Under the pieces are notes generated by a model. It saw nothing but the letters and a program-made list of their open reading frames with translations. It was not told where the DNA came from and searched no databases. From Bdellovibrionales bacterium (GTDB lineage: Bacteria; Bdellovibrionota; Bdellovibrionia; Bdellovibrionales; UBA1609): DNA of 11,470 nucleotides. Numbering within the stretch: the first letter of the stretch is position 1; each line of letters begins with the position of its first letter. Positions 1 through 6,635 of the stretch are shown in pieces. The stretch is from assembly GCA_020435025.1 (NCBI GenBank), contig JAGRAG010000013.1:1-11470 (forward strand), given 5' to 3'. A program made the translations under genes and the position numbers.

Positions 1-33
1 CGCGAGCCAATAGATATCTCGCTGTTCTTCCAA
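1..33. other. Unassigned left edge of the window
   Basis: Two short frames run in from the left edge and stop at 40-42 and 51-53. The second would end in a hydrophobic tail (VLPIILIWS). Either could be the last residues of an upstream gene, but too little is present to decide. No promoter hexamers are convincing here. Confidence 0.2.
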
Positions 34-216
34 TTATTTTGATCTGGTCCTAAAAATAAGATCTCAATGCGAAAACTTGGATTCAAAATTCCGGAAACTC
101 GGACAAATGTGGCTCAGATCAAAATAAACGGGGCCTCGCAGGTGGTATGGCATTTGCCATGTCCGAGTCCTGTGAAGTGAGACACTCACAGTTTTTTAAT
201 CAAAGAAGATCAAAAT
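34..216 (+). promoter_or_regulatory. Structured leader with interlocking inverted repeats
   Basis: Positions 34-46 (TTATTTTGATCTG) are perfectly complementary to 115-127, a 13-base match. Positions 97-105 (ACTCGGACA) are perfectly complementary to 160-168, and AATG at 106-109 can extend that pairing with CATT at 151-154. The two pairings interlock, so they would form a pseudoknot or be mutually exclusive. The block 36-45 (ATTTTGATCT) also has a second complement at 207-216, which covers part of the purine-rich ribosome-binding region and the first two bases of the ATG of the small gene at 215. This looks like a switching RNA leader upstream of the peptide and ABC-F genes. Alternatively the three AGATCAAAAT-type blocks could be binding sites for a protein. 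No known riboswitch class was recognised. Confidence 0.5.
170..197 (+). terminator. Possible intrinsic terminator before the small gene
   Basis: CTGTGA (170-175) and TCACAG (186-191) form a 6-bp stem followed directly by six T residues (192-197). A nested alternative, GTGAG-ACA-CTCAC, lies inside. It could end the upstream transcript, or it could act as a first attenuator if transcription starts upstream of position 34. The left stem adjoins the 160-168 segment of the long-range repeat, so folding upstream could influence it. Confidence 0.4.
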
Positions 217-319
217 GGAAAACAAACCTCAAAACACAAGTGACGTAGAAAAAATCAATATCGTGATTTCTGAAATCAATTTGGATGCCGTGATTGGTGG
301 ATTGGCTCGTCGCTGTTAA
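215..319 (+). CDS. 34-residue peptide with a double-glycine leader motif
   Basis: A 34-codon frame runs from ATG at 215 to TAA at 317-319, preceded by the purine-rich stretch AAAGAAGA (202-209). The product is hydrophilic and acidic at first. It ends in ISEINLDAVIGG, then LARRC. The first part fits the double-glycine leader pattern of secreted bacteriocin and pheromone precursors: Ser at -11, Leu at -7, Val at -4, Gly-Gly at -2/-1. Glu at -8 is replaced by Asn, and cleavage would leave only five residues ending in Cys. The stop codon is 8 bases before a strong terminator hairpin and 44 bases before the ABC-F start. That is also the geometry of a leader peptide controlling an ABC-F gene by attenuation. 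No peptidase-containing exporter is in the window. It was not recognised as a member of any named family. Both the secreted-peptide and leader-peptide readings are inference. Confidence 0.6.
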   Translation: MENKPQNTSDVEKINIVISEINLDAVIGGLARRC

Positions 320-327
320 TGACAAAT

Positions 328-350
328 GGGGGCTTGGCCCCCTTATTTTT
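328..350 (+). terminator. Intrinsic terminator / attenuator before the ABC-F gene
   Basis: GGGGGC (328-333), loop TTG, GCCCCC (337-342), then TTATTTTT (343-350). This is a compact, very GC-rich stem followed by a U-rich tract. It lies between the stop of the small peptide gene and the ribosome-binding site of the ABC-F gene, on the same strand. Transcription into the ABC-F gene must therefore pass it. A ribosome held at the end of the peptide gene would cover the left half of the stem, which is the expected logic of an attenuator. Confidence 0.8.
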
Positions 351-363
351 GGGAGGACGTTCC

Positions 364-2046
364 ATGTCGCAATTACAAATAAAAAATCTGACCCATGCAA
401 TTGGAAATAAAGTTCTCTTAGATAAAGCATTTTTGAATATCGAAGAGGGAAGTCGAATTGGACTTGTTGGTCCAAACGGAACCGGCAAAACGACTTTTCT
501 AAATCTGCTTTTTGAGCGTCCGCATTTATATAAATCGGAAATGGTCTATAAAAAGCACCTCGTTATTGGCTACACGCAGCAGTTTCTTTCTCCAAAATAC
601 TTCGGAAAAACCATTGAGCAGTGGGCCGATGAGAAAAACCATGAGTTTTTACAATATCTATTTGAACTCGGGTTTGAACAAGACTCGCTTGTTAAGAAAG
701 TAGAAGAACTCAGTGGGGGTTGGGCCAGTCGCTTTCAACTCGCGCATGTCCTATCAGAACACCCGGATCTTATCTTGATGGATGAGCCAACCAATAATAT
801 GGATATTGAATCTATTATTTTACTCGAAGAGTTCTTGATTAAAAATCGGAAGACCTCTTTCATCGTCGTAAGTCATGATCGAAAGTTTTTAGATGCAGTG
901 ACTAGCCAAACCTGCTTTTTAAGACATGGTCAATTGGAGTTGATTCATCATCCTTTTTCTCGCGCTCAGGAGATCTTATTTCATCGAGACGAAGACCTGC
1001 GAATTCAGAATGAAAAGCTGAACAAAAAAATTGAAAAACTAGAAAGCAGCGCCACTCAATTGGCCCAGTGGGGGCGGCAATTTGATAACGAAAAATTTTC
1101 CACTCGTGCTAAGAGTATGTTGAAGCGAGCCGACAATATGAGAGAGAGCTTCCAAATAGAAAAAGATCTATCCCCATTGAAAGTCTCAATGGAGAGTTCG
1201 AGTTTGCGTGCTCCCTTTCCTATTCGAATTTTAAGTGCAAAGATCTCGATTCCTGGAAGTGATTCTTTCCTTTACAGTATCGAAAGCCTTCAGATAAAAA
1301 AGGGAGAGAAGGTCGCGTTTTGGGGGCCTAATGGAATTGGTAAATCGCTTTTTTTAAAAGATATTGTTGAAAATGGGATCGATAAAGGTACGGTGAATCC
1401 TCAAGTGAAAGTCGGTTACTTTTCACAGTGGCTCGATCACTTTCCATTGCACGTATCGATGCGAGAGTATCTTTTGGAACAGACTGATCTGTCGGAGTTG
1501 GATGCCACTCGCCATTTGGTTCAGTGTGGATTTCCTTATGAAAAGCAGACTCAGAAGATTGAGCAACTCAGTGGAGGCGAGCGGGCACGACTTTGCCTTT
1601 TGGTTCTTAAACTTCAAAAACCCAATTTTTTAGTTTTAGATGAACCCACCAATCATCTTGATTTTCAGGGAATTGAAGATTTAGTAGAGATCTTGGCCGA
1701 GGAACAGTTGACGGTTTTATTTGTCTCCCACGATCGTGATTTTTTAGAAAAAGTAGCCAGTCATTATCTGTTCGTGGATGAAGGACTGTTAAAGAAAAGC
1801 ACGGCATGGCCTGGTCTCAGCAGTCATGGGATGAACGCTCTTGCCATCCCCGATAGTAACATGAAGCAGGGCGAGTCGTCTGAAGATCGTTTAATCAAAG
1901 AAATTGAAAAATTGGAGCAGCGATTGAAGGTCGAACGAGGCTTGCCACGTAAGAAGCAAAGTGCTCAACGCCAGGAACGTTGGACCAAGGAGCTAGACGA
2001 TTTGTATACCTCTTTGGAATCCGCGAGTTGCGATCATGCTTTATAA
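364..2046 (+). CDS. ABC-F family ATPase (ribosome-associated type)
   Basis: Soluble protein of 560 residues with two ABC nucleotide-binding domains and no membrane segment. ABC-F proteins act on ribosomes, as translation factors or antibiotic-protection proteins, rather than in transport. Domain 1 has Walker A GPNGTGKT (36-43), signature LSGGW (116-120), Walker B ending in DEPT (140-143) and switch SHDR (170-173). A charged linker (about 205-275), predicted coiled coil, corresponds to the tRNA-contacting linker of the family. Domain 2 has Walker A GPNGIGKS (321-328), LSGGE (402-406), DEPTNHLD (426-433) and SHDRDF (455-460). A Lys/Glu-rich C-terminal extension follows (about 505-555). The start at 364 is chosen because GGAGG (352-356) lies 7 bases upstream. 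An ATG at 319 is in frame but would place the terminator hairpin inside the coding region. The end overlaps the next gene by 11 bases. Whether it is a housekeeping or a resistance ABC-F cannot be told from sequence alone. Confidence 0.93.
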   Translation: MSQLQIKNLTHAIGNKVLLDKAFLNIEEGSRIGLVGPNGTGKTTFLNLLFERPHLYKSEMVYKKHLVIGYTQQFLSPKYFGKTIEQWADEKNHEFLQYLFELGFEQDSLVKKVEELSGGWASRFQLAHVLSEHPDLILMDEPTNNMDIESIILLEEFLIKNRKTSFIVVSHDRKFLDAVTSQTCFLRHGQLELIHHPFSRAQEILFHRDEDLRIQNEKLNKKIEKLESSATQLAQWGRQFDNEKFSTRAKSMLKRADNMRESFQIEKDLSPLKVSMESSSLRAPFPIRILSAKISIPGSDSFLYSIESLQIKKGEKVAFWGPNGIGKSLFLKDIVENGIDKGTVNPQVKVGYFSQWLDHFPLHVSMREYLLEQTDLSELDATRHLVQCGFPYEKQTQKIEQLSGGERARLCLLVLKLQKPNFLVLDEPTNHLDFQGIEDLVEILAEEQLTVLFVSHDRDFLEKVASHYLFVDEGLLKKSTAWPGLSSHGMNALAIPDSNMKQGESSEDRLIKEIEKLEQRLKVERGLPRKKQSAQRQERWTKELDDLYTSLESASCDHAL

Positions 2047-3367
2047 TGTTCAGTTTTCCCAGTCCCATCTACTTAAAAGCCCTCAGGGTCAAGAGATCCA
2101 AAGGCTTTTTGGTATTACCGAAGAGGAATTGACTGACCAGGTTGTCGTTCCTCCATCAGAAATTCAATTGGGGCAGATTACGTATATTACAGGTTTAAGT
2201 GGATCAGGAAAGTCGACGCTTCTTCGGCAGATTCAAAAAAAGCATACCGATGCTTTTTGGGTGAAGCGCGAGATAGATGAGTCCCTTACGCCTATTGAAT
2301 TTTTGGGAGCTGAAACCTCCGAAGCCCTTTCTTGGTTGACCCGGTTTGGTTTAGGTGAGGCTTTTTTAATGTTAAAGCCGGTTTATCAACTTTCTGACGG
2401 CCAAAAGTTTCGTCTGCAGTTGGCGAAATCTATGTATCAACAACAAAACTGTATGATTCTTTGCGATGAGTTTTTAAGTCTTGTGGACCGACAAACTTCT
2501 CAAGTGATTGCCTACAACGTCCAAAAAATATGTCGTCGCCAAAACATTCAATTGGTGGTTGCTACGGCTCATAGGGATCTACAGAGTTCTTTAATACCTG
2601 ATGTTGTGATCCGTATGGATTTAAATGGTGTGCTCAGTGTTGATGAAGATAAAGGAGTGAACTGGCAAGCACCGCTATTTTCAAAGGAAGACCTTAAAAT
2701 TGAACGAGGCGAAATAGATGATTATTTTCAGTTTCAACGATTTCACTATTCGAAAGGCGACGACGACAAGTTGATTCGGTCGGATCTTCTGGATCACGTC
2801 GTTGTGGCCAGATACGGAGAACTGACGATCGGAGTGGCTTTGATTACCAAGCCCTTTCCTAAAACTCTTGAAAGCATTCCCTTGTTTGCAGAGATCAACC
2901 AATCGATAAAAGTATCTGAGCGTGTTGTCATCCATCCCTCATTTCGAGGCTGTGGTATAACAAAGTTGCTTCAACCAATGGTTTCAGGTGAGGTGAAATA
3001 TATCTTTTCTCAATCGGCCTTTGGTTTAAAAGTAAATTTTAAAAGTGTTTCGCAGTTTCAGGAAGTGGAACATCCTAATAAAAAACGAAACGAGCCGTGG
3101 CAGGAGTACTTGCATAAATCAGAACACGAAAATGTGACCGAGAAAGAGCTCCAATCGTTACTGGTTCAAGCAGCGGTTTTAAAACGAAAAAGGTATTTGC
3201 ATTTTTTTATCCAATTACTAAAAAAAGAGCTAGCCGACCACGAAGTCCAGTTCGTTGACCTGCTGTTGAGCCACGTGCAAAGGGACCTGCAGAATTGGCC
3301 GGAGGCTCAATTGATCGAAGAAGCCAGACCCTTTCCGATGGCAGCGTTCCTTAAAAAATTGCTGTAA
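2036..3367 (+). CDS. ABC-type ATPase fused to a GNAT-like acetyltransferase domain (COG2401-like)
   Basis: 443 residues. The N-terminal half is a single compact ABC ATPase with Walker A GLSGSGKST (53-61), signature LSDGQ (119-123, Asp in place of the usual third-position Gly), Walker B MILCDE (140-145) and a switch His in TAHRD (His179). Only about 60 residues separate Walker A from the signature, far fewer than in transporter ATPases. Residues about 250-345 look like a GNAT acetyltransferase core. The segment VVIHPSFRGCGI (297-308) matches the acetyl-CoA-binding motif A, with Arg304, Gly305 and Gly307. A helical, charged tail occupies about 365-443. This architecture resembles COG2401, described as an ABC-type ATPase fused to a predicted acetyltransferase; its substrate is unknown to me. 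The ATG lies inside the last codons of the ABC-F gene, with no strong ribosome-binding site, so translation is probably coupled. No membrane segments are visible. Confidence 0.8.
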   Translation: MLYNVQFSQSHLLKSPQGQEIQRLFGITEEELTDQVVVPPSEIQLGQITYITGLSGSGKSTLLRQIQKKHTDAFWVKREIDESLTPIEFLGAETSEALSWLTRFGLGEAFLMLKPVYQLSDGQKFRLQLAKSMYQQQNCMILCDEFLSLVDRQTSQVIAYNVQKICRRQNIQLVVATAHRDLQSSLIPDVVIRMDLNGVLSVDEDKGVNWQAPLFSKEDLKIERGEIDDYFQFQRFHYSKGDDDKLIRSDLLDHVVVARYGELTIGVALITKPFPKTLESIPLFAEINQSIKVSERVVIHPSFRGCGITKLLQPMVSGEVKYIFSQSAFGLKVNFKSVSQFQEVEHPNKKRNEPWQEYLHKSEHENVTEKELQSLLVQAAVLKRKRYLHFFIQLLKKELADHEVQFVDLLLSHVQRDLQNWPEAQLIEEARPFPMAAFLKKLL

Positions 3368-3388
3368 ATCATAGCATCTCCAAAGGCG

Positions 3389-3638
3389 AGCAAAAACGGC
3401 ACCCTTTAATTGCGGATGAAAGTTCAGATCCCTTAAAAGTCTCAATGCTCATGTGCGAAGATTACATACATTCAGCTTCGGGGCACGGCTCCTGCCTTGC
3501 TGTCATCCCGCCTGTGACGGGACCACCTCCGGTTTGACAGAGCGCCCTTCGCTAAATGTATGTAATCTTCGCACATGAGCATTGAGACTTTTAAGGGTTC
3601 TGAACTTTCATCCGCAATTAAAGGGTGCCGTTTTTGCT
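3389..3638. repeat. 250-base palindromic element with 84-base inverted arms
   Basis: Positions 3389-3472 are the reverse complement of 3555-3638 with one mismatch (3429 against 3598). The spacer is 82 bases. The outer ends are AGCAAAAACGG and CCGTTTTTGCT. The spacer holds its own palindromes: CTGTCA (3500-3505) with TGACAG (3535-3540), and TCCCG (3506-3510) with CGGGA (3518-3522). The element fills most of the gap between the ABC/GNAT gene and the histidine-kinase-like gene. It encodes no convincing protein. No target-site duplication is evident at the edges. Both arms carry the 18-base core found again at 7807. It could be a non-autonomous mobile element or a strong RNA hairpin that insulates transcription. 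Confidence 0.95.
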
Positions 3639-3705
3639 GTTGTCATAACGAAACGCGTTAAAGAAAAGAGCGCAAAGGACCCGATAACGCTGTGAAAGGA
3701 GTTTT

Positions 3706-3747
3706 TTGCTTAGGGCTCAAAAGAGATTTTCCCTCCCTATTGGTTGA
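3706..3747 (+). CDS. Possible 13-residue leader peptide ahead of the kinase-like gene
   Basis: A good ribosome-binding site, AAGGAG (3696-3701), has no standard gene start behind it except TTG at 3706. The resulting 13-codon frame ends at TGA 3745-3747, overlapping the TTG start of the next gene (TTGA at 3744-3747). The arrangement would suit translational coupling, because the next gene has no ribosome-binding site of its own. Alternatively a frameshift near here separates the true start from the main frame. This is weak evidence and rests on spacing only. Confidence 0.25.
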   Translation: MLRAQKRFSLPIG

Positions 3748-5246
3748 AATCAATCCCTGAACTGGGTAGAAAGTTGAGGGTGTATTTCAGCGGCAAAATT
3801 ACTCATTCTGTTTTAAATTTTCTCACCCATAAAGGGGTGGGCTTAGATTCTTTGTATGAATGGGTGGAGATCAGTCCAGATCAACTTCGTGATACGACCG
3901 GTTGGATTTTCGCAGATCAAGTCGAAGAGTTTTTAAAGCAAATTGAATTAGAATATGCCTCCGAAATCGGAGAGGACAACTTTTGCGAAACTTTAGGGCA
4001 TATGAGTGAGTCTTTGAAAAGTTGGGGGGTCTTGGATTCCGTTTTGCGAATGATGACTTCACCCAAAGACATTTACTCTCAGCCACAAAGGTTTATTTCT
4101 TACTTCATTTCCCCGGAGCCTCCACTAGTCAATATGGATCGTCAAGAAAGTAAAATTTCTTTTGATCTTCCGATTTCACAAGAAGAGTACCCTTATGTGA
4201 CATCTTATTTGGCTGCGGCTTTAGAAGCCCTTCCAACATTTATGGGTGAATCGTTGGCCCATGTGACCTGGAGTGGGACGCGCGTTACCGTTCGTTGGGA
4301 TCAACTTCAAGACCAGTTATTTAAAAGAAGTGAAGAGACGCCGAACTATAAACCGGAGCTCATGCGTTCATTGGTGAACTCATTAGAGAATAATGAAAAG
4401 GCCATCGAAAAGAAAGATTTGCAGATTCGCGAATTAGAAAATGAATTGATGCAAATGAAAGCACGAATCAACCAGCTTATATCGATGGAGTCGCAGCCGC
4501 AGTTACTGTTAAACAGAGAAGAGTGGGCGGCAAAGGCCACATCTGCGATCGAAACTCCTCTCGGTAATGTTTATAGTTTTGTGATGAAGCTCGGAGATTA
4601 TATGGGCCGTGCTCAACAACTGGTGACTCTTATGTCGGCCCTATCTGGCCAAAGTAAACAGATGAAAGAGGCGATGCGAAGAATGGATTGGGACTATATT
4701 CGTTCCGAGTATCCTATTCTCATTCAAAGTAGTATAAATGAGATAAATTCAATGAAGGAAGCCATCAACTTTTTGGATGTCGAAATGAAAGAGGCGGAAC
4801 CTGCAAAAGCCGAGAGTTGTATCCAGATGAATTTAAACACCATTGTTTCTCGTGCCATTGAATCGGTGCAAGCGCAAATTCCCAATCGGATCGAAATTGA
4901 TAGCATGCTTTTTTTAGATCGACCGATTGAGCTTTTTCCTGAGCAGATGGAGTATGCTCTAGAGAAAATTTTATCCCATACAGCCCAAAGAATAAAAAAA
5001 GAGGGAAAAATTCGAATCGTTACTCGTCCCAAAGGAAGTCGTGCTGAGATTGAAATCACAGATAATGGACGAGTTTTAAGAAATACGTTTTCAAGCAAAG
5101 ACAGTCAGTTAGGTGTTGCTGATTCCATCATTCGCTTGCACCAAGGTCACCTGACTTTTCAAAAAGGAGAGGAGCTGGGTGCTACTTGTATTATTGATTT
5201 GCCAATGAAATTTAATACTCAATCGGAAAGTCCCTTAACGAGGTAA
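3744..5246 (+). CDS. Histidine-kinase-like protein lacking the phospho-acceptor His (probable pseudokinase)
   Basis: 500 residues, apparently soluble. Residues 1-190 form an unassigned sensor-like region. The stretch about 30-120 faintly recalls the N-terminal ligand-binding domain of some AraC-type regulators. A coiled coil follows at about 212-248. The segment S267-A-I-E-T-P-L273 aligns with the H-box HEIRTPL of histidine kinases, with Ser at the His position. The C-terminus (about 395-488) resembles a HATPase_c domain: ITDNG at 438-442 fits the first glycine box and QLGVADSIIRLHQG (455-468) the second. The N-box asparagines are missing (KILSHTA, 408-414). It therefore probably does not autophosphorylate. 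Inferred roles are a scaffold or a ligand-responsive partner of a real kinase. TTG at 3744 is the only usual start in the open frame. The stop is 4 bases before eno, so cotranscription with eno is likely. Confidence 0.65.
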   Translation: MKSIPELGRKLRVYFSGKITHSVLNFLTHKGVGLDSLYEWVEISPDQLRDTTGWIFADQVEEFLKQIELEYASEIGEDNFCETLGHMSESLKSWGVLDSVLRMMTSPKDIYSQPQRFISYFISPEPPLVNMDRQESKISFDLPISQEEYPYVTSYLAAALEALPTFMGESLAHVTWSGTRVTVRWDQLQDQLFKRSEETPNYKPELMRSLVNSLENNEKAIEKKDLQIRELENELMQMKARINQLISMESQPQLLLNREEWAAKATSAIETPLGNVYSFVMKLGDYMGRAQQLVTLMSALSGQSKQMKEAMRRMDWDYIRSEYPILIQSSINEINSMKEAINFLDVEMKEAEPAKAESCIQMNLNTIVSRAIESVQAQIPNRIEIDSMLFLDRPIELFPEQMEYALEKILSHTAQRIKKEGKIRIVTRPKGSRAEIEITDNGRVLRNTFSSKDSQLGVADSIIRLHQGHLTFQKGEELGATCIIDLPMKFNTQSESPLTR

Positions 5247-5250
5247 ACAA

Positions 5251-6519
5251 ATGGAAAAGATTAGAGAAATACATGCTCGTGAAATTCTTGATAGCCGTGG
5301 CAATCCTACGGTGGAGGTGGAACTCAAACTGGATTCCGGTGTTTTTGCACGAGCGGGAGTTCCATCAGGAGCCTCAACTGGAGCCTATGAGGCTCATGAA
5401 ATGCGGGATGGAGATAAGGGGCGCTATAAGGGAAAGGGTGTTTTATCGGCTGTTGAAAATGTAAACTCTAAAATTGCTCCAGCACTACGTGGAAAAGGAA
5501 TTGAAGACCTGTTGTCCATAGATAATCTTTTATTAGAATTAGATGGCTCTAAGAACAAAAGCACTTTAGGGGCCAATGCCATTTTAGGTGTTTCAATGGC
5601 TTGTGCGAAAGCAGCGGCACAATCAGCAAATCGTCCCTTGTATCATTACCTCTCAAATGGACAGGCGACCAAATTGCCGGTGCCATTAATGAATGTCATT
5701 AATGGCGGGGCTCATGCGGATAATGGTTTAGATGTTCAAGAATTTATGATTGCGCCTTTGTGTGGGGGGAGCTTCAGAGAAGCTCTAAGAGCCGGAAGTG
5801 AAATTTTTCACACACTAAAAGGGATTTTAACAGAGAAAAGCTTAGCGACGGGAGTGGGGGACGAGGGGGGATTTGCACCGGTTTTAAATTCCAATGAAGA
5901 GGCATTAGAACTATTGATGCTGGCTATTGAAAAGGCAGGATACCGTCCGGGAGACGATGTGAGAATTGCATTGGATGTAGCTTCTACGGAATTGGTGGAA
6001 GGTGAGCTTTATCATTGGGAAGGTCAGAAGATTTCCGCTGAGGAACTTGGCGGTGTCTATGGTGCATGGCTTGATAAATATCCTATTGCGAGTATCGAAG
6101 ATGGCTTTGGCGAGGATGATTGGAGTGGATGGGCGCAATTTACTGCAAAATATGGAAATCGTGTCCAACTCGTGGGTGACGATCTTTTCGTGACCAACCC
6201 TGAAAGACTGCAAAAAGGAATTACTGAAAAAGCGGCGAATGCTTTGTTAGTAAAGGTCAATCAAATCGGGACGCTTTCTGAAACAGGAAAGGCAGTTCGG
6301 ATGGCTCAAGAAGCCGGATTTCACACAATCATGTCTCACCGAAGTGGAGAGACGGAGGACACCATCATTGCCGACCTGTCTGTGGCAATGGGATCTGAGC
6401 AGATAAAAACGGGAAGTCTCTGCCGAGGGGAGCGTATTGGTAAGTACAACCAATTGCTTCGCATTGAGGAGGAGCTGGGTGCTCGAGCCCAATTTCGTGG
6501 AGCGCAGGCTTTCTCGTGA
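5251..6519 (+). CDS. eno: Enolase (phosphopyruvate hydratase)
   Basis: 422 residues, close to the usual 425-435. Enolase interconverts 2-phosphoglycerate and phosphoenolpyruvate in glycolysis and gluconeogenesis, and needs Mg2+. Visible catalytic features are His155 in NGGAH, Glu205 in GVGDEGGFAP, metal ligands Asp242, Glu283 (SIEDGFGEDDW) and Asp310 (LVGDD), base Lys335 in the signature LLVKVNQIGTLSET (332-345), and His363-Arg364-Ser365. The N-terminal fold begins with the conserved AREILDSRGNPTVEVE (9-24). The start ATG follows ACGAGGT (5238-5244), which lies in the last codons of the kinase-like gene, so translation is linked to it. It is followed by the repeat hairpin at 6525-6567 and then by ftsB, a common gene order. 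Confidence 0.98.
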   Translation: MEKIREIHAREILDSRGNPTVEVELKLDSGVFARAGVPSGASTGAYEAHEMRDGDKGRYKGKGVLSAVENVNSKIAPALRGKGIEDLLSIDNLLLELDGSKNKSTLGANAILGVSMACAKAAAQSANRPLYHYLSNGQATKLPVPLMNVINGGAHADNGLDVQEFMIAPLCGGSFREALRAGSEIFHTLKGILTEKSLATGVGDEGGFAPVLNSNEEALELLMLAIEKAGYRPGDDVRIALDVASTELVEGELYHWEGQKISAEELGGVYGAWLDKYPIASIEDGFGEDDWSGWAQFTAKYGNRVQLVGDDLFVTNPERLQKGITEKAANALLVKVNQIGTLSETGKAVRMAQEAGFHTIMSHRSGETEDTIIADLSVAMGSEQIKTGSLCRGERIGKYNQLLRIEEELGARAQFRGAQAFS

Positions 6520-6524
6520 TCCGT

Positions 6525-6567
6525 TCAAACGGCACCCTTTCATGCTCAATTAAAGGGTGCTGCTTGA
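6525..6567 (+). repeat. Repeat-family hairpin after eno (GCACCCTTT / AAAGGGTGC)
   Basis: GCACCCTTT (6532-6540) pairs with AAAGGGTGC (6552-6560). The stem extends outward to 6525 and 6567 with one mismatch and one G-T pair. The outer left part, AAACGGCACCCTTT (6527-6540), equals 3394-3407 of the large element. The right part, CAATTAAAGGGTGC (6547-6560), equals 14 bases of the 18-base core at 3611 and 7807. There is no T run directly after, so it is a poor intrinsic terminator on its own. It could stabilise the eno transcript 3' end. It is a shorter, rearranged member of the same repeat family. Confidence 0.85.
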
Positions 6568-6576
6568 TAGCAGTTT
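6560..6576 (+). terminator. Weak terminator-like hairpin after eno
   Basis: CTGCT (6560-6564), loop TGAT, AGCAG (6569-6573), then TTT and an AT-rich stretch. It overlaps the right arm of the preceding repeat hairpin, so the two folds compete. The T tract is short, and partial read-through into ftsB is plausible. Confidence 0.3.
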
Positions 6577-6635
6577 AAATTAGTTATTAATTTCCCTCTG
6601 TTTTCTCTGTAAGGGATATTCTGGGCTATGGTGTC

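Noticed and set aside
319..363. Earlier in-frame ATG for the ABC-F gene at 319
   Set aside because: It would translate through the GC-rich terminator hairpin and its T tract, has no ribosome-binding site, and adds 15 residues not typical of the family. ATG 364 has GGAGG at the right distance.
3230..3445. Minus-strand frame over the left arm of the large inverted repeat
   Set aside because: It is antisense to the end of the ABC/GNAT gene and partly encoded by the repeat; the same PQLKGAV string appears from the repeat at 7807 in a non-coding context.
3389..3638. Classical insertion sequence
   Set aside because: No transposase frame lies between the arms, and no target-site duplication is visible. 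Only a non-autonomous element remains possible.
4724..5098. 124-codon minus-strand frame inside the kinase-like gene
   Set aside because: Antisense shadow of a well-supported gene, with no domain and no ribosome-binding site.
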